The position numbers and the translations under genes are program-made. A DNA stretch of 64,000 bases, taken from assembly GCF_023823125.1 (NCBI RefSeq), contig NZ_CP090949.1:1884001-1948000 (forward strand), given 5' to 3'. Numbering within the stretch: the stretch's first letter is position 1; every line of letters starts with the position of its first letter. Positions 55,242 to 64,000 of this stretch are shown piece by piece. Under the pieces are notes generated by a model. The model was not told the DNA's origin, made no database searches, and saw only the letters and a program-made list of their open reading frames with translations. This DNA is from Erythrobacter aurantius (GTDB lineage Bacteria; Pseudomonadota; Alphaproteobacteria; Sphingomonadales; Sphingomonadaceae).

Positions 55242-56464
55242 GACCGGTAATCCGCATTGATGGCGATGTAACCGTGGGTCAGGTCGCAGGTCCAGACCGT
55301 CGCCTTTCCGTCGCCGATGCCGAGATCGACGGTAATATCGATTTCCTGCCCCTTCAGATGCTCGGCAACAGGCGCTTCGTCATAGCCATCGACGGGCAAG
55401 CCGTTTTTCGCCGTCCAGACTCCACCGAAAGCGATCGAAAGCCGGTCACGGTCGGCCGGTTCCCCCGCTTTGCCGACCGCCATTACGACACGTCCCCAGT
55501 TTGCGTCCTCACCCGCGATCGCGGTTTTGACGAGGGGCGAGTTTGCAATTGAAAGGCCGACACGGCGGGCGCTTTCATCGCTCGCGGCGCCGGACACACG
55601 GATGGTGATGAATTTCGTCGCGCCTTCACCGTCGCGTACCACCAACTGCGCGAGCATTCGGCACACATCGTTCAACGCTGCGGCGAAGGCATCTGCCCCG
55701 GGGCTGTCCCATCCTTCGATCCGGGCGTGATCCGCTTTGCCCGTGGCGAAAACCATCACTGTGTCGCTGGTCGAAGTGTCGCCATCGACGGTAATACACG
55801 AAAAGGTGGCGGCATTGGCCCGCCCCAACAATTCCTGAAGGAAGGCGGGAGCCACATTGGCATCGGTAAAGATATAGCCGAGCATGGTCGCCATGTCGGG
55901 GGCGATCATACCCGATCCCTTGATGATGCCGCAAAGCTCGACGCGGATGTCACCGATCATGGCCGAAGCGTGTGCGCCCTTGGCGAAGGTATCGGTGGTG
56001 TTGATCGCGTTGGCGGCATCTTCCCAGCCGCAGGGGGCCGCCTCGATTGCTGCTGCGATCCCGGCTCGCGCCTTGTCGATAGGCAGCGGCACGCCGATAA
56101 CTCCGGTGGAGGAAACGAACACTTCGGTTATCGCGCAGCCGAGCGTGTCAGACACCTGCTTCTGGATTGCCTCCACAGCTTCGCGTCCGCGCCATCCAGT
56201 AAAAGCGTTGGAATTGCCGGCATTGACGATCAGCGCGCTTGCGCTGCCCGCTTTGACCGCCTCACGGCCCAGCTCGACCTCGGATGAGGCGCACAGGGAC
56301 TTGGTGAAAACGCCCGCCACGCTGGTGCCCTGTGCCAGTTCGACAAAGGTCAGGTCGCAACGGTCCCATGTCTTGTATCGCGCCCTTGCCACGCGCAGCG
56401 TAGCGCCCGCGATCGGAGGCATTTCGGGAAAGGGCCGGGCGAGGGGGGAAGTCTTCAGATCCAT
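55238..56464 (-). CDS. argJ: Ornithine acetyltransferase/glutamate N-acetyltransferase ArgJ
   Basis: ArgJ recycles the acetyl group in arginine synthesis. At 408 residues it includes KGSGMIAPDMATML, where the chain is cut between Ala192 and Thr193 and the threonine becomes the nucleophile. SCITVDGDTSTSDTVM and ANWGRVVMAVGK are also present. The ATG at 56464 starts the family N-terminus (MDLKTSPLARPFP), in preference to the open frame up to 56584. It is divergent from the small secreted-protein gene. Confidence 0.95.
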   Translation of the reverse strand: MDLKTSPLARPFPEMPPIAGATLRVARARYKTWDRCDLTFVELAQGTSVAGVFTKSLCASSEVELGREAVKAGSASALIVNAGNSNAFTGWRGREAVEAIQKQVSDTLGCAITEVFVSSTGVIGVPLPIDKARAGIAAAIEAAPCGWEDAANAINTTDTFAKGAHASAMIGDIRVELCGIIKGSGMIAPDMATMLGYIFTDANVAPAFLQELLGRANAATFSCITVDGDTSTSDTVMVFATGKADHARIEGWDSPGADAFAAALNDVCRMLAQLVVRDGEGATKFITIRVSGAASDESARRVGLSIANSPLVKTAIAGEDANWGRVVMAVGKAGEPADRDRLSIAFGGVWTAKNGLPVDGYDEAPVAEHLKGQEIDITVDLGIGDGKATVWTCDLTHGYIAINADYRS

Positions 56465-56586
56465 GCTCGGCGCAATAGGAGCGCTGCCCGCCTGAGTAAA
56501 CGTTCCTGTGATGCCTTGGCGACAAGGCGCAAAACTGTGTCCGCAAGGTAGACGTATTGCGACAAATGCACTATCTCGCGGCAATC

Positions 56587-56865
56587 ATGATGCGTCGCCA
56601 TCTGCTCACACTGTTTGCCCTGTTCAGCGGGTTTGCCGCGCTGCATTCGCCAGCGAGCGCATCTTCGCTTGAATCGATGGTGTTCGATGCGCGGGCATTC
56701 GCACGTGCGAACGATACCGCGTCGTCGCAGGTTTGCGTGTGTGAGCGTCGCGTCGATGAAGCGGCCAAGGCCTGTCCTCCGACAAAGTCCGACAGCCTGC
56801 CGCCCCGCGTCCTGCGGCGAGTCCGCCCTCCGATCATCTTCGGCAGTGAGCGCGCGCTGGAATAG
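56587..56865 (+). CDS. Small secreted protein, unknown function
   Basis: A 92-residue protein with a short, typical signal peptide (MMRRHLLTLFALFSGFAAL..., cleavage near ASA|SSL). A pair of close cysteines (VCVCERR) and one more (ACPP) follow, and the tail is proline/arginine-rich ending IIFGSERALE. I recognise no family. Starts at 56557 (TTG) or 56566 (ATG) are also possible; 56587 is chosen for the signal peptide. The gene is divergent from argJ and 135 bases before secA. Confidence 0.6.
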   Translation: MMRRHLLTLFALFSGFAALHSPASASSLESMVFDARAFARANDTASSQVCVCERRVDEAAKACPPTKSDSLPPRVLRRVRPPIIFGSERALE

Positions 56866-57000
56866 CGCCCTTTCTCTTTGATCTCCGGCAACGCGCGGAT
56901 GCGTCCGGCGCGAATGCCCTTTCACAAAACTGCATCCAGGCAGGCCCCCGACACACGGGGCCGCACGCATATCAGACAGAATTCAAAGGCTTCACCTTTC

Positions 57001-59763
<2,763 letters not shown>

Positions 59764-59796
59764 TGGACATTAGACAAGGCGAGGGGTGAAATCGGC

Positions 59797-60546
59797 GTGC
59801 CGCTGATCCTGCTCCTCGCCATCGGCTTCTTCCTGACAGCGCTGCTGTATGCGAGCGTCGGGTTTGGCGGTGGATCGACCTATTCGGCGCTGCTTGCGCT
59901 GTCGGGCATCGACTATCGCCTGCTGCCGCTCATCTCGCTCGCCTGCAATATCGTGGTGGTTGCTGGAGGAAGCTGGCGCTTTGCCCGTGCGGGAGTGACT
60001 CCGTGGAAAGGCGCAATTGTGCTCACAGGCATTGCCGCACCGGCTGCATTTGTCGGCGGGATGATCCCGATTGACCGTGATGCCTTTATGTTGCTGCTCG
60101 GCGCGAGCCTTGTCTTGACGGGTGTCACCATGCTGATTCCGGTGAGTGAGGCGCACAGTGAAGAGCCGCACCCGCTCGCTCGTGCCATGCCGCTTATCGC
60201 TGCGCCGCTTGGCTTCTTGGCGGGACTGGTCGGAATAGGCGGGGGCATATTCCTTGCCCCGCTACTGCACCTGACGCGCTGGCGCGATGCGCGGGCGATT
60301 GCCGCTACGGCCAGCCTTTTCATTCTGGTGAATTCGTTGTTCGGGCTTGCCGGGCAAATGGCCAAGACCGGGCAGGGCGCCTTTGCGGGAGCCATGACCG
60401 ATGCGTTGCCGCTTGTGATCGCGGTTGTCATTGGCGGCCAGATCGGAAGCCTCATGGCGGTGCGGGTCCTGCCGCTCAAGTGGATCCGTTGGCTGACAGC
60501 GCTGTTGGTGACAGTGGTGGGAGCGCGCCTGCTGACAGGTGTGTGA
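59797..60546 (+). CDS. TauE/SafE-family sulfite exporter-like membrane protein
   Basis: The 249-residue protein has about eight hydrophobic segments and the two related glycine motifs of the TauE/SafE family, GFGGGSTYSALLAL near residue 22 and GIGGGIFLAPLLHL near 147, which mark the inverted repeat of the fold. Members export sulfite, sulfoacetate or other small anions. The substrate is not evident. The GTG at 59797 follows GAGGGG. It is 33 bases after secA and may be in its transcript. Confidence 0.88.
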   Translation: MPLILLLAIGFFLTALLYASVGFGGGSTYSALLALSGIDYRLLPLISLACNIVVVAGGSWRFARAGVTPWKGAIVLTGIAAPAAFVGGMIPIDRDAFMLLLGASLVLTGVTMLIPVSEAHSEEPHPLARAMPLIAAPLGFLAGLVGIGGGIFLAPLLHLTRWRDARAIAATASLFILVNSLFGLAGQMAKTGQGAFAGAMTDALPLVIAVVIGGQIGSLMAVRVLPLKWIRWLTALLVTVVGARLLTGV

Positions 60547-60564
60547 CCCGCAGGCGCTTCACCC

Positions 60565-60969
60565 TCATTCTGGCGGGTAGAAGTAGCCGCCGGTCATTTC
60601 GTCCTTGCCGATCCGTTCACAATCGCGCTTCATCCGGCGGTTGAAACGGGTCACATGATCGCGCGATTGCGCCATTCGGGCCGCTTCTTCAAAGGTTTCG
60701 CGTACATCGTCGTACTCGCGCTGAATGCGGGTATCGAGCCGCTCTTGTGCTTCGGTCCGGTCCATTCCGCCTTCGACTGCGCGATCAACCGCTGCGACTT
60801 TCCATTCTTCGAGACCCGCCATGTCCACGTCCCAGCCATGCTGGCGGCAGGTGTCTGCCATCGAATAGGCGACTGACAGGCGATCATATTGTTTCTGCAG
60901 ATCGCTGCTCAGACCTCCATCAGCCACCAGCATCAAAACAGGTACTGCAAGAAGCGCGATTGGTGCCAT
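60565..60969 (-). CDS. Secreted or anchored unknown protein
   Basis: The 134-residue protein has an N-terminal hydrophobic segment (IALLAVPVLMLVA) acting as signal peptide or anchor. The rest is a helical, charged domain with two cysteines (DTCRQHGWDVD, KRDCERIG) that may be disulfide-bonded and a C-terminal MTGGYFYPPE. No family is recognised. A strong Shine-Dalgarno, GGAGGAAACG, precedes its ATG. Confidence 0.75.
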   Translation of the reverse strand: MAPIALLAVPVLMLVADGGLSSDLQKQYDRLSVAYSMADTCRQHGWDVDMAGLEEWKVAAVDRAVEGGMDRTEAQERLDTRIQREYDDVRETFEEAARMAQSRDHVTRFNRRMKRDCERIGKDEMTGGYFYPPE

Positions 60970-61104
60970 CGTTTCCTCCGTTCGGCATTGCTTGTCCTGA
61001 CAGAGCTAACACCAAGCGGAGCAAAATGTCCAAATCGTAAGAGGAAGTATGGAGCGACGGCCAATACCTCATGGTGCGCCTTCGCCATCTAGAACTCTGG
61101 CGCT

Positions 61105-61118
61105 GAACGCTGGCGTTC
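61105..61118. promoter_or_regulatory. Palindrome before the acyltransferase gene
   Basis: GAACGC and GCGTTC (61105-61110 and 61113-61118) form a perfect 6-bp dyad with a 2-base centre, 37 bases before the ATG of the hexapeptide acyltransferase. Its length and place fit an operator. No named regulator can be assigned. Confidence 0.3.
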
Positions 61119-61155
61119 GGCATAGTCCATGGCGGAGCTTTCAAGAGGACGCTGA

Positions 61156-61755
61156 ATGTCGGACATCTCTGAACACCGAGGCGCACACAAGGAGGCGCTC
61201 ACTCGCTTTCAAAGAGGTGTGCGTGCCGCGAGGTCGCTGTTGGACCCGCGTGCCTGGCTCCACCTCCTGAAAATCGTGAACTATTACAACTACAGCCACG
61301 TTGCCGAACTGCGAAAGATGCGTCTTCCGCAGGAGCGCAGGATCAGTCCCGATGCGGTCTTCGCCAATTCGGAGCGTATCCAACTGGGCGAGCGGATCGA
61401 GATCGGATCGCGGTGCCATTTCTGGGCGGGGCCGGGGCATGGCAGGATCGTGATTGGTGATGACGGCCTGTTTGGGCCTGAAGTGCTGATCACGGCTGCA
61501 AACTACGATTACGATCGCGGATCACCAGTGACGCGCCAGCCGATGAAGGAAGATGACGTCGTCATAGGCGCTGACGTGTGGGTCGGCATGAGGGCGATCA
61601 TCCTGCCGGGCGCGCGGATTGGCGATGGTGCGATCATTGCCGCGGGCGCTGTCGTACTTGGGGAAATTCCGCCCGGCGCGATCGCTGCGGGCGTTCCGGC
61701 AAAGGTCGTCGGTGCTCGAAATGTGCATGGCGCAAACGCCCCTACGAAAGCATAG
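61156..61755 (+). CDS. WcaF-like hexapeptide acyltransferase
   Basis: A 199-residue left-handed beta-helix acetyltransferase. Hexapeptide turns are visible (IQLGERIEIGSRCHFWAGP, then VIGADVWVGMRAIILPGARIGDGAIIAAGAVVLGEIPPGAIAAGVPAKVVG), ending with the family C-terminus. It is of the type that acetylates sugars of exopolysaccharide or O-antigen. The ATG follows GAGGAC. The glycosyltransferase gene follows 11 bases later, so the two probably act together. Confidence 0.9.
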   Translation: MSDISEHRGAHKEALTRFQRGVRAARSLLDPRAWLHLLKIVNYYNYSHVAELRKMRLPQERRISPDAVFANSERIQLGERIEIGSRCHFWAGPGHGRIVIGDDGLFGPEVLITAANYDYDRGSPVTRQPMKEDDVVIGADVWVGMRAIILPGARIGDGAIIAAGAVVLGEIPPGAIAAGVPAKVVGARNVHGANAPTKA

Positions 61756-61766
61756 AGAACACGGCG

Positions 61767-62648
61767 GTGAAGCTTCTTACGATTATCGTTACTTATAACA
61801 GCGCCGATCACATTGCCGCTTGCCTCGACAGCATTTCATGCAGCCGGGCGACGAATGAAATCGTCGTCTTCGACAATGCTTCAGCGGATGCGAGCGCTGC
61901 GATTGCCGAAGCGCATGATGCTGTGAGCGATGTCATCCGGAGCGATACCAACCTCGGCTTTTCGCGGGCGGTGAATCTAGCGGCGAAAGGTCGGCAGTTT
62001 GATTTTCTGCTGCTTGCAAACCCTGACATGCTGCTTGATGGCGATGCGATTGATGCCTTGATCGATGCGGCAAGAGATCATCCTGAGGCCGGAATCTTCG
62101 GTGGGGAGTCGCGCGACACCTTGGGGCGGACATGGCCGGGTGCGGTCCTGAACGACCATAACCTCGCCCACGCTGCCAAGTTTGCACTCCTGTTTGGCGT
62201 GATCCCGTTCACAGGCCGCTTGGCCCCCGACATGCCACCCGGCGGCATACCGAAAGGCACGCACGCAGTGCCCGTCATCGTGGGGTGCCTGATGCTGGTC
62301 CGCGGCTCCTTGTGGGAAGAGATTGGCGGATTAGACGAATTCTTTTTCCTCTATGGCGAAGACGTCGATTTTTGCATGAAGGCACGCGCGCTTGGCCACG
62401 GATGTCTATTCACTGATCGCTGCACCTATTTGCACATTCGCGGTGGCAGTTCTGGCGGGCACGCCGAGATGATGAAACGGGTGCTTCGCGGAAGGCGGCT
62501 CTTGTATCAGCGTTACGCGCATGGCCGGCTTGGAACAGGACTGCTTATCGTAGGAGTGGCCATTCGGGCGCTTCTGGAAACCCTTGCGGGCAGGCAGGGA
62601 ACGTGGAGAGCATGCTGGAGGGATAGAACAGCGTGGCTGACTGACTAG
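61767..62648 (+). CDS. Family 2 glycosyltransferase (rhamnosyl-transferase-like)
   Basis: A 293-residue GT-A-fold protein. It begins IIVTYNSADHIAACLDSI, with VVFDNASADAS (nucleotide-sugar site), and has LLLANPDMLLDGDAI as the DXD-like region, IGGLDEFFFLYGEDVDFCMKARALGH as the acceptor/base block. It is similar in layout to dTDP-rhamnosyltransferases. The GTG at 61767 follows GAGAA. It converges with a second glycosyltransferase, 13 bases between stops. Confidence 0.88.
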   Translation: MKLLTIIVTYNSADHIAACLDSISCSRATNEIVVFDNASADASAAIAEAHDAVSDVIRSDTNLGFSRAVNLAAKGRQFDFLLLANPDMLLDGDAIDALIDAARDHPEAGIFGGESRDTLGRTWPGAVLNDHNLAHAAKFALLFGVIPFTGRLAPDMPPGGIPKGTHAVPVIVGCLMLVRGSLWEEIGGLDEFFFLYGEDVDFCMKARALGHGCLFTDRCTYLHIRGGSSGGHAEMMKRVLRGRRLLYQRYAHGRLGTGLLIVGVAIRALLETLAGRQGTWRACWRDRTAWLTD

Positions 62649-62661
62649 GGCACCAGTGTGT

Positions 62662-63504
62662 CTAGGATTGCCGCGATGTCGCGTCAGTGATCCACGCGGA
62701 TTCCGGGAAAAGCCCCGAGCGCGCGAGGATGCGGGCCAGCACGACCGACGATATGTAGAGTGCGGCGGTCAGCGCCCAGCGAGGCTCCAATGCCTTCTTC
62801 ACAAGGGCGCTGGTCTGGCCCGGTGATCGGGGCAGCCTGTGCCGCGCGCGAACCAGCTGGTTTATCCCCTGCTGCCAGCGCACCCGCACCTGCACCCACG
62901 CCCACCACGTTTTCGGCGGAGAAGTCGTCACAAAGACGGTTTCGATGATTGTCTTTTCGCCATCATTCGCGTGGCCTTCAATGAAGGTGTCGTCCGCGAT
63001 CAGATCGGGAAATTCGCTCCAGCGCGCACGCAAGGCTTCGCTGATGCCGAGGACATGGTGGTAGGCGCTCGATTGGCCATGCGGGAGCGCAAGCCAGAAG
63101 CGGCTGAGTGCCGCGGCAGTCGGGCTTGCGCCAGTGAAGTCGAACCGGATCCGGGGTGAAACCAGTAGGGTTTGGTCATTGAGGCCCGCACTCAAGCGAG
63201 CAAGACCATCGCCGCTTATCCAAACGTCGGAATCCACATAGAACCGGGGGAAAATCGAGCAGTGCAGCTCGCCAAAACGGATCGCACGCGCCTTGCCCTT
63301 GGCGCAGGACAGGATCGTTGCGTGTTCAGAAACCTCGCGTTCAAGGATCGCTTGGCTGTCATCGGTGCAGCCGTTGCACACGAAAACGATCTCGCAGCCC
63401 GGCGGAAGCCCCGAAACGACGCTTCTTGCCCTTTCGGCCAATCCGGATGCCTCGTTGAAGACCGGGATGACCACGCTGAACGGCTTGTCCGCTTTCGTTA
63501 CCAC
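62662..63504 (-). CDS. Family 2 glycosyltransferase
   Basis: The 280-residue product begins FSVVIPVFNEASGLAERA with VFVCNGCTDDSQAI and, in place of a plain DXD, YVDSDVWIS. The following part (LIADDTFIEGH, VRWQQGINQLVRARH) is like processive or membrane-associated family 2 enzymes. A C-terminal hydrophobic segment (ALTAALYISSVVLARIL) may bind the membrane. Start choice: a GTG at 63504, after GGAAG at a good spacing, overlaps the stop of the upstream gene by seven bases. ATGs at 63552 and 63588 are in frame but lie inside that gene. Confidence 0.85.
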   Translation of the reverse strand: MVTKADKPFSVVIPVFNEASGLAERARSVVSGLPPGCEIVFVCNGCTDDSQAILEREVSEHATILSCAKGKARAIRFGELHCSIFPRFYVDSDVWISGDGLARLSAGLNDQTLLVSPRIRFDFTGASPTAAALSRFWLALPHGQSSAYHHVLGISEALRARWSEFPDLIADDTFIEGHANDGEKTIIETVFVTTSPPKTWWAWVQVRVRWQQGINQLVRARHRLPRSPGQTSALVKKALEPRWALTAALYISSVVLARILARSGLFPESAWITDATSRQS

Positions 63505-64000
63505 GGCATTCGCTTCCAGATCTTCCAGCGTCGCGTGATCCTGTCCGACCATCTTTGCCAGCGGCGACGGTATCGATCGCCATACCAAGGCATCAGGCGC
63601 AATCCGTCTTCACCGCGGCTGCGGTAATAATTGGGGACGGGGTGAAAATTGCGCATGCGCAGGTGGAATACATCGAATGCAGCGCTCGCTTGCGGCGGGA
63701 CGATCCAGCGCCAGTCTCCCGCGACGCGCCTGCCTGCCGCCTGCTCTCGCCCGTGGAAGGTCATGTACTGCGATGCCACCGTATGATGATCGACAATCGT
63801 CACTTTCGCGTCGTTGTAGGATGCCAGCACAGCCCGGTTCAGCTCGGTAAGCGCTTCGTCCTTCCAGAGCGGGTTGTGTGAACCCGTCTCAATGCCGAGG
63901 GCACGCGCCACATCAGGAAGCAGGTTGTACCGTTTGACATCGCCAAAATCGCGCGAGGCGATCTCGGTGCACAGATAGAAGCCGTTGAACGGCGCGCAGG
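63498..64000 (-). CDS. Unknown protein, 5' end beyond the window
   Basis: The frame is open from the stop at 63498 to the right edge and reads coding throughout, so the gene is cut by the window. At least 167 residues are seen. They include SRDFGDVKRYNLLPDVARAL, VTIVDHHTVASQYMTFHGRE, GDWRWIVPP and a basic C-terminus (RRRWQRWSDRITRRWKIWKR). I recognise no family. It overlaps the glycosyltransferase start by seven bases and is therefore probably part of the same polysaccharide operon. Confidence 0.8.
   Translation of the reverse strand, partial: CAPFNGFYLCTEIASRDFGDVKRYNLLPDVARALGIETGSHNPLWKDEALTELNRAVLASYNDAKVTIVDHHTVASQYMTFHGREQAAGRRVAGDWRWIVPPQASAAFDVFHLRMRNFHPVPNYYRSRGEDGLRLMPWYGDRYRRRWQRWSDRITRRWKIWKRMPW

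Overview
The window looks like chromosome from an alphaproteobacterium of the order Sphingomonadales, most like the Erythrobacteraceae. This rests on a C4-pathway 5-aminolevulinate synthase, a DivL-type histidine-kinase homologue with tyrosine at the phosphoacceptor position, alphaproteobacterial AddAB, high GC (38 of 60 bases in a counted row inside the mutase gene), and three families of short palindromic repeats of sphingomonad type. Naming the order is inference; no rRNA is present. I see no CRISPR array, insertion sequence, prophage or origin.

Layout. 43-4757: hemA and murI (minus), then plsY, dprA and a membrane protein (plus). 4861-8429: topA, a small unknown protein and a CheY-like receiver protein. 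8433-11602 (minus): lepB, rnc, era and a lipoprotein, tightly packed. 11653-18913 (plus): pgi, a secreted TonB_C-like protein, a DEAD-box RNA helicase, a SIR2-like protein, glutathione reductase and a short-chain dehydrogenase. 19002-29062 (plus): a propionyl-CoA to succinyl-CoA module (pccB, mce, mcm, pccA). It is interrupted by an AT-rich Abi-alpha/DUF4393 gene and by five small overlapping genes (two related secreted proteins, an esterase, a DUF3445 protein, an LprI-like protein). 29545-32544 (minus): aroK, aroB, a cyclase-family hydrolase and a chloramphenicol-phosphotransferase-like kinase. 32583-38092 (plus): two envelope proteins of unknown function, xerD, accA and an M48 protease with a LysM-like tail. 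38181-38657 (minus): two Flp pilins. 38734-42889: mutT, tRNA-Arg(ACG), a zincin-type metallopeptidase, folE, a peroxiredoxin and ahcY. 43000-54428 (plus): divL, tsaE, amgK, murU, addB and addA, every stop overlapping the next start, followed by trxA. 54438-60969: an inositol-monophosphatase-family enzyme and argJ (minus), a small secreted protein, secA and a TauE/SafE transporter (plus), and a secreted unknown (minus). 61156-64000: a surface-polysaccharide type cluster (hexapeptide acyltransferase, two family 2 glycosyltransferases, and an unknown gene cut by the window edge).

How the genes fit together. Most of the window is housekeeping. PccA/PccB, the epimerase and the B12-dependent mutase together take propionyl-CoA to succinyl-CoA. 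AmgK and MurU form the anabolic muropeptide-recycling bypass. AddA and AddB form the recombination helicase-nuclease. LepB, RNase III and Era form a familiar secretion/RNA/ribosome operon.

The most interesting places are the Abi-alpha gene coupled by overlap into the propionate genes, the stand-alone SIR2-like gene at 15698-16726, the DivL tyrosine, the five-gene block 24001-26934, a SahR-like palindrome before ahcY, and the repeat pair that sits against murI's apparent TTG start. I did not find a convincing entirely new multi-gene system. The Abi-alpha and SIR2-like genes are the best candidates for defence or stress biology.
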